From positions 502,580-566,579 of the forward strand of contig SCFE01000111.1 of NCBI GenBank assembly GCA_004352715.1: a stretch of DNA of 64,000 nt, in the 5' to 3' direction. Under the pieces are notes generated by a model. It had not been told where the DNA came from. It was given only the letters and a program-made list of their open reading frames with translations, and searched no databases. Each line of letters begins with the position of its first letter. Positions within the stretch are counted from its first letter, which is position 1. This document shows, piece after piece, positions 35,384 through 47,005 of the stretch. This DNA is from Hofstenia miamia. Its lineage: Eukaryota > Xenacoelomorpha > Acoela. The position numbers and the translations under genes were made by a program.

Positions 35384-37499
35384 TGAAAATTAATTAAATA
35401 TGAAATAGTCACACATAAACAAATAAGAAACAGATTCTTGTTTTTAACTTACAAGTATCACAACGAGCAAATAATGTCATTTTTTACTAAGAAGTCAGAG
35501 ATTTATATAATTCCTCGTTGAGATTGAAATATAATTATAGTTGATTCCCTAGAACATTCAAACAAATATCCTGATGCTCGATTCTAAATTCCTAGGTCAG
35601 GCTGAAAAATACATTAACATGACTTTTTTAAAGAAAACCTTTACATTGATTAAATATGTATCTTATCAAAATTTATTTTTTAAAAACAATGAAGGTGTCA
35701 ATTCCAGTAAATAGTTGAGTGGTTAGCTAAGAGTTGAAGACAAATCTCCCACAATCGATTAATTTCAGTCAGATATTGATATAATAAATCAAAAAAATAT
35801 ATTTGATTTTCTACAACCACCTCTGAGTAAGATAAAAGTGTGAAAGTTAAATGAAAACCAGAATTAAAAATTTAATTCAAATGAATGGTGGAGTCTATTT
35901 GTTTTGCATTGCCGACTAATTCAATTGCTTAGATTCCTTAAAATAACAATTTTGAAAAGTGTGCAAAAAATAACTATTGAAACGTTTTTAAAAAATATCA
36001 AAATAAATTGAAAACGAAACGCTATTTTTAGTTCAAAGATGTAAAGGCTAAAATCTAAAACAAGCACAGTAATTTCTAGTAGTGGAATGAAGTTACCTTT
36101 GAATTTGGCGTAAACTATGCTTTTAAAACAAACAGTAAAAGTCAATTACTTTTAGCTGCATTCTACCGCAATAAACTTGAAACACGATTCAGGTCATAAA
36201 AACAAGAAATAGGTGAGTAAAACATTATTTAAAGGATGCTAACGTTATATTACAATAGTCACTATCAAAAGGCAAAGAATAAAAGAGAAAAAACGAGTAA
36301 TTCAAAAAAACTAATTACGTTTTTCGGAAACAATGAAAGCATTTCTGCCGTTCTATTTCTATTGCGATTGGGAAGATTTGTTTTTATGGTTTCCAACAAA
36401 ACTCAATCTGCATCATCGTCGATAAAGATAAATCACGAAATTACCTCAAGCGAAACTCATATCGATTGAAAAATACATTTTAAGTCTTCAATTACAAAAT
36501 GCGATGAGCAGTGAATGAAACATTACGAACAAATGTTCCAACATACCACTCGCTTATATGAGGTTAAAATCAAATAATATCTAAAACAGCTACTATATTT
36601 AATCAATCACTATGCCGAATGAAACGCGTTGATTTAAAATAAACAGTAAAATTTTACTACAGAAAACTAAGGCATGATTCCTACGCCATTTATACTGTAG
36701 ATAGTAACTGGAAACTTCTGGCCTGATAACCTCTTAACTTTATTATAAAGACGGCTGATACAGATCAGTGAAATAATTCAGCTAATAAATCGCATATACT
36801 AGCAACGCAACTATAATAAAGCAAACTAGCAATTCCTAAGCGATTTATTTTTTTTCGGACCACGTCAGGTAGGAATTTTGAACCCGCCCCAAATTATCGA
36901 AGGTGGCCTTGTACCCAGAAGCCAAACAAAACAAACCAACAAACCCGAACAGAAATCTAACCCAAAATCGCATCTGGTCCCGTTTGTGAATTCTGCTTCG
37001 AACATCATGTCATAAATAGGATTGAGTGAAGAAAAACGTGCATTATACACGCAATTGGTAATTTTCAAGTATCAAATATGAGGACTAAAAAAGAGAATTC
37101 ACTTCATGAGTCTGCTAAACGAATTCTGCAAATTCTAATACGAAATCTATTGATTAATTGGAACGTAATAAAAATCCATATTGTATTATCAGAGATTAAA
37201 TTGATTATCAACTAAAGGTAGGGATTTTGCTGAGGTTACATTCTGCAAGTTCAGATATTTATTGGTCTCATTGTTTCATGGAGTATATGGTTGCAGTCCC
37301 CAAAAAGGACAAAATCTAATGATATTTGTACCTAAAACGCTTTGGGATTAAAATTTTCAAGATTTTTTTAAAATGTGATTACTGCCAAGCAAAATGTCAT
37401 GAGAAGAAAAGAATACATACTTACGCATACACTCATATCATATTTTTCAATTAATATTTTCAATTCCTAGTAACTATTAGCATGTTGTTAACATTGTAA
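35384..37499. other. No gene recognised
   Basis: AT-rich sequence. An open frame of 77 codons at 36236-36469 (plus) is serine/lysine-rich without a known domain. A slightly GC-richer patch at 36855-36990 contains a 67-codon minus frame that I do not recognise; it may be part of a mobile element. Confidence 0.5.
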
Positions 37500-37850
37500 T
37501 GGAAATCCAGGCACCTTTAATTGAAAATGCTGAACCTGAAACGTCTCTTCATTTTCTACATCCCGTTGAAATTGTTAAAAGAATAAAAACGCAACTCCTA
37601 ATTTCTACTTTAATGCCATTAATAAAATGATTTCAGGAGGCAATGGAATCATGCTTCACATACTCGAAGTAAGTGTTTTCATAAAGAACATGAGAGATCC
37701 CTGTGACATCGTAAATGAAAGCAGTGAAATGTGAGCAATTATTTTGGAAACAGACTTCTTATGTTTCAAAGAGTTTACTCGAACACCTCTAACAAAGAAT
37801 TTTTAAGTGCTTTTTAAGAAATCACTACAGATGGCAGGAGAAAATGTCAA
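37500..37850 (+). pseudogene. Weak LINE RT N-terminal relic
   Basis: The plus strand at 37501 encodes MEIQAPLIENAEPETSLHF and HPVEIVKRIK. After a frame change it reads NAINKMISGGNGIMLHILE and FIKNMRDPCDIVNES. The pattern (a VxxxI segment, then a glycine-rich turn followed by ILE) resembles the region just before RT motif 1 of Jockey-like LINEs. Stops follow soon. This is a similarity judged by eye. Confidence 0.4.
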
Positions 37851-39227
37851 AAATTCATAAGCCAATAATTAATTGCTTCAAAACTGAAAATTAAATACTT
37901 CATTGACAAATGATAAATCATTAGTAAAAATTATTTTATAAAAAACTTTTTTCTAAAACCATTGTCTACAAGTCATATTCTCAGCTCAAAGCAGATTTAA
38001 AGCCAAAACGGGCTTATTAACACTATATAGAGCCAAATATTTAATTAGAAATAAATGTTGAAAAATTGATGAAAACTTGCATAAAATATTTGTAGAAAAT
38101 GAGAGGAAAAAGTTAAAAAGTAGATGAGAAACATTTAAAAGAAGATATAATTTCAATAATGAAAGAAAACATTGAGTTGATTCAGTCGATGACGCTTGCT
38201 AATTGTTAGGAAGAAATGGATTGTTAAAATTAGATGTCTAACCTTCAAACTCAATTAGAATGCTGAAATTGTAAGATTAGTCTATTGCATGCTAATTGTT
38301 GATGACGAAATTCGTGTAAAGAGAAAGCAAATGTCGAAGGCGAGGGCGTTACAACAGCAGCATCAGAAAGCCTACTTTCCTCAAGAACAAATAAAAGAAG
38401 GATGATAAATTTGCGTAGACATCAAAACGAACGTGTGAAAAAAATTTAATATTTTAAAGAAATTATGCATTACAGTAACAAAAGCATTTTGAATTAACAA
38501 CCACATCAGCAAGGTGGAATGCTTTTCACGCATTAAGAAATAAGATTGTTTTTTAAATTACAAACCAACTAACATCCTGCATTAAGAAAATGTGTAAAAA
38601 AACTATCTACTCTATAACACACAAATTCAGCACTCTCTGCGAAAAGTATAAGACAAAGATAAACTTTTGAATTGGGTAGCTCATCTCAACTTTCTACGTT
38701 CAAATAAAATAAAGCTAAAAGCGTTCGATTAGAGCATGCTACACAAAAACATTTTTCGAGAATTTCTTCCAGGAAGAAATAAAATTCGTGAAATATGCAA
38801 ATTTCAAAATTTTAAAAATTCAAATGTACAATGATGTACAATTTACAAATATTCAATCAAAATATACAATGATGTGCTTTACAATGACATTGATTTTTGT
38901 TGTTTTAGTGCCACCATCATTTTAGTTAAAGTTTGTCAAACTTACTTTTCGGCTTTTATATTGAGATTTCTTTAGAATCAAATTTCATTCTGAACATTTT
39001 GAAATTCCTTAAAAGTCGCGAATTTTTCAATCCAGATAAAATACGTAAAATAAGTATTATCTAAAAGAGGCATCCATTTGGATACCCTGGAAAATGGGCA
39101 TGCTAAAAAGTGCATCGTTTACAGCCTGAGTTTTGCAATATTTATATTACATACAAGTGACATGTTTGTGGATTAGGGTTAACCTATATCCAAGCTTCTC
39201 ATCTGCTTTCTATTAAAAAGCAATGAA
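37851..39227. other. No gene recognised
   Basis: AT-rich sequence without recognisable coding or RNA features. A 24-codon ATG frame at about 38332 (MSKARALQQQHQ) is too short to support a gene. Confidence 0.5.
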
Positions 39228-40227
39228 NNNNNNNNNNNNNNNNNNNNNNNNNNNNNNNNNNNNNNNNNNNNNNNNNNNNNNNNNNNNNNNNNNNNNNNNN
39301 NNNNNNNNNNNNNNNNNNNNNNNNNNNNNNNNNNNNNNNNNNNNNNNNNNNNNNNNNNNNNNNNNNNNNNNNNNNNNNNNNNNNNNNNNNNNNNNNNNNN
39401 NNNNNNNNNNNNNNNNNNNNNNNNNNNNNNNNNNNNNNNNNNNNNNNNNNNNNNNNNNNNNNNNNNNNNNNNNNNNNNNNNNNNNNNNNNNNNNNNNNNN
39501 NNNNNNNNNNNNNNNNNNNNNNNNNNNNNNNNNNNNNNNNNNNNNNNNNNNNNNNNNNNNNNNNNNNNNNNNNNNNNNNNNNNNNNNNNNNNNNNNNNNN
39601 NNNNNNNNNNNNNNNNNNNNNNNNNNNNNNNNNNNNNNNNNNNNNNNNNNNNNNNNNNNNNNNNNNNNNNNNNNNNNNNNNNNNNNNNNNNNNNNNNNNN
39701 NNNNNNNNNNNNNNNNNNNNNNNNNNNNNNNNNNNNNNNNNNNNNNNNNNNNNNNNNNNNNNNNNNNNNNNNNNNNNNNNNNNNNNNNNNNNNNNNNNNN
39801 NNNNNNNNNNNNNNNNNNNNNNNNNNNNNNNNNNNNNNNNNNNNNNNNNNNNNNNNNNNNNNNNNNNNNNNNNNNNNNNNNNNNNNNNNNNNNNNNNNNN
39901 NNNNNNNNNNNNNNNNNNNNNNNNNNNNNNNNNNNNNNNNNNNNNNNNNNNNNNNNNNNNNNNNNNNNNNNNNNNNNNNNNNNNNNNNNNNNNNNNNNNN
40001 NNNNNNNNNNNNNNNNNNNNNNNNNNNNNNNNNNNNNNNNNNNNNNNNNNNNNNNNNNNNNNNNNNNNNNNNNNNNNNNNNNNNNNNNNNNNNNNNNNNN
40101 NNNNNNNNNNNNNNNNNNNNNNNNNNNNNNNNNNNNNNNNNNNNNNNNNNNNNNNNNNNNNNNNNNNNNNNNNNNNNNNNNNNNNNNNNNNNNNNNNNNN
40201 NNNNNNNNNNNNNNNNNNNNNNNNNNN
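39228..40227. other. Assembly gap, 1000 N
   Basis: A placeholder gap upstream of a C-terminal coding fragment. Confidence 0.99.
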
Positions 40228-40228
40228 T

Positions 40229-40447
40229 ACATTTATTAAGCCTTCTGATTTTAAGGAGAAATATGGAATAATTGTATTTGATTTATCTAAACAAAAAGAT
40301 ACATCTCGAAATGCAATCAATGAAATTAGGTTTAGATATACTTTACAAGGTGCTCCTGCAGATCCATTTAAATTCTATGCATTGATTATGTATGAACAAG
40401 ACATATCTGTGAATACAACATCCAATCGAACTACTTTAACATTTTAA
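40229..40447 (+). CDS. C-terminal fragment of an unrecognised protein
   Basis: From the gap edge an open frame of 72 codons runs to a TAA at 40445-40447. It has a coherent, non-repetitive composition (YGIIVFDLSKQKD, then APADPFKFYALIMYEQD). The alternating hydrophobic pattern suggests beta strands, and the layout reminded me of C-terminal strands of proteins carried by large virus-like transposons, but I cannot establish that. The 5' part lies in the gap. It could be a host exon or a transposon gene. Apart from 72 open codons there is no further support. Confidence 0.4.
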   Translation, partial: TFIKPSDFKEKYGIIVFDLSKQKDTSRNAINEIRFRYTLQGAPADPFKFYALIMYEQDISVNTTSNRTTLTF

Positions 40448-40869
40448 GGAAAATAATTTTGGAAAAATATTTTCTTTTTTCTTTAATGTAATGCTAAAAT
40501 TTTTAATTAGACCTGTACCTGTCGACCTGACGTGAAACAGACATTGATTCACAATATTTAAAGATTTAATTCTCTCTTTAACCAAATTGTGATTAACTTT
40601 ATTCATTCTTGATATTTTTATTGAGACCTCTAGAGGTTTTCTAAAAAATGTAAAAAATTGCTCAAGAACATATTGGTACATAGTTAAAAAGGGGGTATAA
40701 TTGAATAATTATTTATATGGGCATGGCTGTAGTTTTTTTACTGCCTTGCTGTTAAAGCCTGAATTTCGAAAAAACGCCTTTTTTCTTATCAAAATCAATA
40801 GAAAAGTGTAAAAAGTTATTGAAAACTGATCATTTTGAAAAAGATGCATATATACAACCCTGCTTTTCT
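40448..40869. other. No gene recognised
   Basis: AT-rich; an 81-codon minus frame at 40436-40681 shows no recognisable domain and overlaps the end of the fragment above on the other strand. Confidence 0.45.
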
Positions 40870-41680
40870 TTACTACTTCCATGGTTTATTCACATACTGA
40901 TATCTATTACTTAAATAACTATTTAATAATTCTATTAATGAATCACTAAAATTATAAATCTGCTTTAACTTTTCCAATAAAATAGAATAGTTTATTGAAT
41001 TAAATGCCTTTGANATTCCTATCTAATTTTGATCTCCAGTTTTCAACAGCATAAAGTAAGGCATCATTTGTAGAGGTATCTGTTTGAAATCCAAACTGAT
41101 GCTTTGATATTAATTTATTTTGTTCCACATATAGGTTAATTTTGTTGAATAATAATTTTTCAGGTATTTTATTAATTATTGTTAATACTGAAATTGGTCG
41201 ATAATTTTCTGCAAGATCTTTTCTTCCCTTTTTATATATTGGTGTAACTTTAGAAATTTTTAAGTAATCAGGGTAAGTTGATTCTGCCAAGCATTGATTA
41301 AATAAGTCACACTAAGGTCTCAATAAAATACACAAGGCACCTTTCAATAACCAAGGAGGAAATTCACAATGACCTTTCGCTTTGTTCCAATTAATTTTCT
41401 TTGTTTCTTTGTAAAATTCTACTAATGTAATAAATCTTGGTTTATAGGGATCATCATGTTTTCTAATATTGCGATGCTTATGATATAAATGTTTAAACTT
41501 TGTATTTAGGTTGTCATTCATTCCTAGTTTCACAAATCTTTCATTTAAAATATTACTAATTTCTTTGTCATTTGTAATATATTCACCATTATTATTTATT
41601 ATATAAGGAATTTCATTTTCTTCTTTAAAATTTAAAAAATTCGAAATAAATGACCACTTTTGTTTAATAGATTTTTTTTC
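40870..41680 (-). mobile_element. LINE (copy H), RT half, downstream of the Penelope insertion
   Basis: The minus strand from 41666 reads KQKWSFISNFLNF, then a linker (IINNNGEYITND, NEIS-type), then RT finger VTPIYKKGRKD and NYRPISVLTIINKI (about 41185-41245), HQFGFQTDTSTNDALLY (about 41045-41105), and after the single N at 41014 SKAFNSINYSILLEKL and NSYLSNRYQYV (about 40885-41010). Truncation occurs near 40870 before the catalytic YxDD box. Reading frames are long and few stops occur, so the copy is fairly young. The upstream endonuclease half is at 44408-45440. Confidence 0.85.
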
Positions 41681-41685
41681 TTTAA

Positions 41686-41735
41686 TAAGAACATGCAAGA
41701 TATATTTCGACTTACCAAGTCATCGTCAGTTCTTA
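41686..41735 (-). ncRNA. Hammerhead ribozyme-like motif at Penelope 3' end
   Basis: The minus strand reads CTGACGA, then a 5-bp hairpin (GACTT, GGT, AAGTC), then GAAA (41701-41729): the conserved core with stem II and loops in correct order. TAAGAA just before the core can pair with TTCTTA at 41686-41691 as a stem I. Stem III would be only about 2 bp, and the base at the cleavage position would be G, which is unfavourable. Hammerheads in Penelope-like elements are known from published work. Activity of this copy is doubtful. Confidence 0.55.
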
Positions 41736-41786
41736 CAAATTATTCCCTCTAAATTTACTAGATTTTACAATAATAATTATAATTTC

Positions 41787-44393
41787 TTAAATTTTAAAAA
41801 GTGGCAAATTTAATTTATAAATATAGTCTTCTTTTGTGTTTAAACTTGGTTGCAAGGATTTTATAAAAATACTCTCAATAATCTTTAAATTACTTGATCT
41901 TGACGTCTGATGTAATATTTTTGTTTCAAAATTTAGTCCGCATTTATTTAGATGATTAGATATATTAGAACTGGTCTCATGTTCTTTAATTCTTCTTGAT
42001 AGTTGTCTACTAGAAAAACCAATATAATCTTCACCACAGGTGGATTTGATTTGAAAAATTATATTTGATTTATTGGTTTCTTCAGTTGTAGATTTTAATT
42101 GAAATTTTGTTCTTAGCTTATGATTGCTATATATAAATCTAACATTTTCTTTAATTATTGATATTTTTTNNNNNNNNNNNNNNNNNNNNNNNNNNNNNNN
42201 NNNNNNNNNNNNNNNNNNNNNNNNNNNNNNNNNNNNNNNNNNNNNNNNNNNNNNNNNNNNNNNNNNNNNNNNNNNNNNNNNNNNNNNNNNNNNNNNNNNN
42301 NNNNNNNNNNNNNNNNNNNNNNNNNNNNNNNNNNNNNNNNNNNNNNNNNNNNNNNNNNNNNNNNNNNNNNNNNNNNNNNNNNNNNNNNNNNNNNNNNNNN
42401 NNNNNNNNNNNNNNNNNNNNNNNNNNNNNNNNNNNNNNNNNNNNNNNNNNNNNNNNNNNNNNNNNNNNNNNNNNNNNNNNNNNNNNNNNNNNNNNNNNNN
42501 NNNNNNNNNNNNNNNNNNNNNNNNNNNNNNNNNNNNNNNNNNNNNNNNNNNNNNNNNNNNNNNNNNNNNNNNNNNNNNNNNNNNNNNNNNNNNNNNNNNN
42601 NNNNNNNNNNNNNNNNNNNNNNNNNNNNNNNNNNNNNNNNNNNNNNNNNNNNNNNNNNNNNNNNNNNNNNNNNNNNNNNNNNNNNNNNNNNNNNNNNNNN
42701 NNNNNNNNNNNNNNNNNNNNNNNNNNNNNNNNNNNNNNNNNNNNNNNNNNNNNNNNNNNNNNNNNNNNNNNNNNNNNNNNNNNNNNNNNNNNNNNNNNNN
42801 NNNNNNNNNNNNNNNNNNNNNNNNNNNNNNNNNNNNNNNNNNNNNNNNNNNNNNNNNNNNNNNNNNNNNNNNNNNNNNNNNNNNNNNNNNNNNNNNNNNN
42901 NNNNNNNNNNNNNNNNNNNNNNNNNNNNNNNNNNNNNNNNNNNNNNNNNNNNNNNNNNNNNNNNNNNNNNNNNNNNNNNNNNNNNNNNNNNNNNNNNNNN
43001 NNNNNNNNNNNNNNNNNNNNNNNNNNNNNNNNNNNNNNNNNNNNNNNNNNNNNNNNNNNNNNNNNNNNNNNNNNNNNNNNNNNNNNNNNNNNNNNNNNNN
43101 NNNNNNNNNNNNNNNNNNNNNNNNNNNNNNNNNNNNNNNNNNNNNNNNNNNNNNNNNNNNNNACATTTGTGTATAGACTCTTAATATCATATGAACCCAT
43201 ATAACCCTTTGTGTTTTGTTTTATGTTGTCGTTAGCAAAATTTTTAGCATTGATGTTGATATTTGCTTCAGGTAATAAACTTAGCATTTTGTTTAGAGTT
43301 TCAGATAATTTTTTGTTAATACTTCCACATGAGCTGGCAATCGGTCGTAATGGACATTCTGGCTTGTGAATTTTTGCTAAGCCATATAATTTTGAAGCAT
43401 AACCACCTAATGATTTTGTATTCTCATAAAATGTTTCAGATATCTTTTTTTCATTCTTCATTTTCAGTAATTTTGCATTAAATCTATTTTCAAAGCAAAT
43501 TGCAGGAGAATTCTTTGCATTTGCGTGTAATTGAATTCTTTCAAATTCATCCCCTTTTAAAATATTGATCATTTTTTTCTCAGTCATCTGTTTTCATTAT
43601 TGCGATTCCAATACCTTTATCATATGGGACAGCTTTTAAGTNGAAGCATAACCGCCTAATGATTTTGTATTCTCATAAAATGTTTCAGATATCTTTTTTT
43701 CATTCTTCATTTTCAGTAATTTTGCATTAAATCTATTTTCAAAGCAAATTGCAGGAGAATTCTTTGCATTTGCGTGTAATTGAATTCTTTCAAATTCATC
43801 ACCTTTCAAAATGTTCATCATTTTTTTCTCATAGTCATCTCTTTTCATTATTGCGATTCCAATACCTTTATCATATGGGACAGCTTTTAAGTGATTTTTT
43901 CGTAAAAACTCTTGTAGTTTTTTAAATTGTTTATCATATTTTATATTCTGTGGATTGTTTACATATTTATGCATTATTCCTGTAAGAATTGAATGAGTGT
44001 TATTACAAAGTTTTTTTATCAAATAACTTGCTAGATCTTCAAATTCAGTAAAAACATCAATTTTTTTTGAATTTGGACGTGATGATTTGATTTGGACCTT
44101 TTTCTAATACTTTCAAAATGTAATCAGGTATTACAACTTGTGTAAAATTTTTAACGGTGTTTGTTACATTAAAATCATTAATACGTTGTTTATAACAAAG
44201 CCACTTTATTTTCTTAGGTTGTGATATTCTCTTTTTCTTTATAATTGACTTAGTGAAAATTCGAATACAGTTAAATATAAAAGCAATGATATCTTGATGC
44301 AGACTTCTTGATTTTAATTTTTCACGTTTTGTTGTTAATTCTATAGGTTTTTGAATGATTTTTTTCTTTGTTGTTTTTATTAATGATCGTATG
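41787..44393 (-). CDS. Penelope-like RT plus GIY-YIG endonuclease ORF (interrupted by gap)
   Basis: This encodes the replication protein of a Penelope-like element: a telomerase-related reverse transcriptase followed by a GIY-YIG nuclease that opens the target. Visible RT sequence includes HLKAVPYDKGIGIAIMKRDD, SKLYGLAKIHKPECPLRPI and GSYDIKSLYTN (motif A aspartate intact, about 43165-43200). The rest of the palm lies in the gap 42170-43162. After the gap, SNIIFQIKSTCGEDYIGFS, RQLSRRIKEHETS and SLNTKEDYIYKLNL form the nuclease domain and end (stop 41787-41789). The nuclease YIG and arginine are present. The single N and the duplicated 248-bp segment prevent an exact frame; if they are assembly errors the ORF may be intact. 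Confidence 0.8.
43394..43892. repeat. 248/250-bp direct duplication around a single N
   Basis: Bases 43394-43641 and 43643-43892 repeat the same Penelope coding stretch. They differ by several substitutions and a 2-bp indel (CTCAGTC against CTCATAGTC), with the N at 43642 between them. The divergence favours two haplotypes or two element copies joined in assembly. Confidence 0.9.
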
Positions 44394-45440
44394 ATAGATT
44401 TTTTTTCATTAAAAGATTCTTGTAAAAAAGCTTGTAGATCAAAATTACATTTTGTTGAGGCTTTATTTCTTAATATTTTATAGTGATCATAGTTAGCTTT
44501 CGACCTGTTTTGACAAAAAATTGCATATGCCTTATGCTTTTTTCTAATGCATTCTTTTGTTTCTTTAGATATCCATATCTTGCACGTTTTGTTACTATTC
44601 TTTACGTTGTATTTTTGAATCTTTATAATAGGACAAAGCTTATGATAAATACTTGTGAAATTATCAATTATAAATATCATTTTTTGATCCACTGTTGTGC
44701 CAAAGTAATAATCATTCCAATTTAAGTTGATCAATTTCTTCAAAAAAATATTGTTGTTAAAGTATTTCTTTGAATAAAAACTTTTAGTGGAATATATCAG
44801 TGAATCTGTTTGAGTCTTTATGTTATCCAATATTGCACATGTCAGTAAATGGTCTGATATGAAAAAATCTGAAACAAAAACTTCATATGTTTTAATGCTT
44901 GAGATGTCAGTAATGATATAATCAATCAAAGAAGACTTAACAAAGTTTATATGCGTTGGCATATTTTTATTCAGAACTTCCATATTAAAGACATCAATTA
45001 AATCGTTAATTTTCCTTTTTTCAATTTCACATAAATAATTTTGGTTATAATCACCCATAATAATAACTAAGTTTNNNNNNNNNNNNNNNNNNNNNNNNNN
45101 NNNNNNNNNNNNNNNNNNNNNNNNNNNNNNNNNNNNNNNNNNNNNNNNNNNNNNNNNNNNNNNNNNNNNNNNNNNNNNNNNNNNNNNNNNNNNNNNNNNN
45201 NNNNNNNNNNNNNNNNNNNNNNNNNNNNNNNNNNNNNNNNNNNNNNNNNNNNNNNNNNNNNNNNNNNNNNNNNNNNNNNNNNNNNNNNNNNNNNNNNNNN
45301 NNNNNNNNNNNNNNNNNNNNNNNNNNNNNNTATTACTTGAAATGACTAATTTTGGCTTAAATATCTTCGAATTTTGAAATTCTTTGATTGTAGGAGTAAT
45401 AGTATTACTCAATTTTACATTTTCACATTGATTTTTCAAG
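44394..45440 (-). mobile_element. LINE (copy H), endonuclease half, upstream of the Penelope insertion
   Basis: The minus strand carries an apurinic-type endonuclease: LVIIMGDYNQNYL (about 45040-45075), SLIDYIITDI (about 44905-44935) and FFISDHLLTCAIL (about 44830-44870, the conserved SDH box). A linker follows (KHKAYAIFCQ, NRSKANYDHYKILRN) and ends QAFLQESFNEKKSI at the Penelope junction. Removing the insertion and one duplicate would put the two halves of copy H in the same frame. The N-terminal part of the nuclease is lost in the gap 45075-45330. Confidence 0.85.
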
Positions 45441-46002
45441 CATTTAATGAATTTCGACTTTATGCCACAAACAATATCTTCATATTCAAGTTTTAATGCA
45501 TCTGATAATTAAAATATTATGAGTCAATCCTTTATTAATACTGCAAATTATAACTAGAAAAAAATACCAAAGGAAATGAAAATATTAGACAACGTAAATA
45601 AATTCAAGAAAGCTAAAATCATTCATATTCAAACAAAAGTTTATATCAGGTAGATCATGGATAGGATTAAAATTTTAAAATAGCGACTACACTATAAATC
45701 GAAATTAGTAAACTATCCGGAGTCAATAATTTTTCACTACCGTTATTATTCGCATTTTATATTTACTTTGTAGTTGTTAATGACGCTATTGTTTTGAACA
45801 ATCAGTTTTATATTGCAAAAGTTCAAATGATTCAAGATTATCTTGTCTTATTTTAAAATAACTTCAAAATATTTAATAATATTGTTCCATACCACAAATT
45901 CAATTTTAAAACCACTACAATATTTCAATTTAATATGCTGAATAAAATACAAACTTTATCAACAAATTATACTTATGTAAGACAATTTGACAAATAAATA
46001 TA
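45441..46002. other. No gene recognised
   Basis: AT-rich sequence between LINE copy H and the Tc1-like relic. The first 60 bp may continue the LINE 5' region. Confidence 0.5.
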
Positions 46003-46580
46003 GCTCAAGTAAAAAAAGTTGCCACTTTTCGAAATTTGAGGATTTTATCTAAAGTTGCTAGATAGCACTGGTACAATTAATAGTTCAAAAAACTGCCAAA
46101 TACTCGAGAAATTTGTACCATACGCAACCTGTTTATATCCCGATTTATGGTTCTTAGAACAAGATGGAGCAACCTCTCATACCTCAAAATCGACAAAATA
46201 ATTTATTACCAATTATATTATTCAAGTTATGCAATGGCCACTGAATTCACAATGATCTAGTACCCATAAAGAACGTGTGGCAGATTATGAAGGATTTTGT
46301 CGAGAAAAAAATCACACAAATCGTAAGAATTGAAGAGTTACATCCTTGACTCGCAACACCAAATAACTAAAAAAGTTAGAGTCCATTTAATGGATTCAGT
46401 TTCAAGCCGTTTATCTGTGTGTCACGCTTTGCATGGCAAACTATTCAAAGAACTTTGTCACTAGGTTACAAGCTGAGACAATTATATTTTCAAATATATT
46501 TTATATTTTATAAGCCTCTATTTGTCTTTCGTTTGTTATCAAAAATTTGTTTATAATGGGGCCACTTTTTTTACTTGAGC
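46003..46580 (+). mobile_element. Deleted Tc1/mariner-like element, 578 bp
   Basis: Ends GCTCAAGTAAAAAAAGT (46003-) and its complement (to 46580) are flanked by TA on both sides. Inside, the plus strand encodes the C-terminal half of a DDE transposase: FLEQDGATSHTSKSTK (46162-46200, second catalytic D), then QVMQWP and, after a frame shift, the region around NVWQIMKDFVEKK (about 46270-46310). The N-terminal half is deleted and stops are present. It is unrelated to the DD34E copy at 25 kb by its ends. Confidence 0.8.
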
Positions 46581-46859
46581 TATATCCCCTTCAGACAGGC
46601 GCATTGTATAGAAGAGCTAAAAATATTTATATGGAGCCTCAGCAATGCTATAGTGTTCATCTCTGTAAAAAGAATTTGTTCAGTTAGGTGCCCGAGAACT
46701 TTTGCAAACTACTGTATAATACACAACGCAGTTACAGCACTAAACTAGTAAAGGTCTATTTCAAATCAATGAGATGTCATTTCAAGTATTTATGCAACTG
46801 AAAGGAACGTTGTAATTGACTAAAATAAAAATTCCCACTACAAATAAATAATATGATTA

Positions 46860-47005
46860 TCAACCCCAATGAGGCTGTCTGTAGTATGAACGACTGGGTG
46901 GTGTATATTGTTGTTGTTGTTGTTGCTGCTGTTGTGGCTGATGTCCAATGATAGGTTCGTGAACAACTCTAAATAACTCTTGTGAGTAATCTTCATATTT
47001 CCAAA
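46860..47005 (-). CDS. Candidate terminal exon of a glutamine-rich protein
   Basis: On the minus strand a 48-codon frame runs to TGA at 46860-46862. It reads KYEDYSQELFRVVHEP, then a polyglutamine run (about nine Q, encoded by CAA/CAG at about 46905-46945), and ends SRSYYRQPHWG. An acceptor-like TATTGAAAG precedes 47005; it has a weak pyrimidine tract. The composition is typical of a real low-complexity protein tail, perhaps a nuclear or RNA-binding protein. The exon at 60315-60519 on the same strand is also Q/S-rich and may belong to the same gene, but its exit phase (2) does not fit directly, so a further exon would be needed. I do not recognise the family. Confidence 0.5.

Larger units (their letters stand above)
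41681..44393 (-). mobile_element. Penelope-like element inserted into LINE copy H
   Basis: A minus-strand Penelope-like retroelement lies exactly between two identical 14-bp copies of ATAGATTTTTTTTC (41667-41680 and 44394-44407), which read as the target duplication. Contents: N-terminal region (VVIPDYILKVLEKGPN, about 44085-44135), RT from 44022 to the gap edge at 43163, a 993-N gap, and a GIY-YIG-type region ending at 41787. The 3' flank carries a hammerhead-like motif at 41701-41729. A 248-bp internal duplication around the N at 43642 is probably an assembly artefact. Confidence 0.88.

Noticed and set aside
35384-35386. TGA in frame as the TRIM stop codon
   Set aside because: The frame across the gap depends on an arbitrary 1000-N length.
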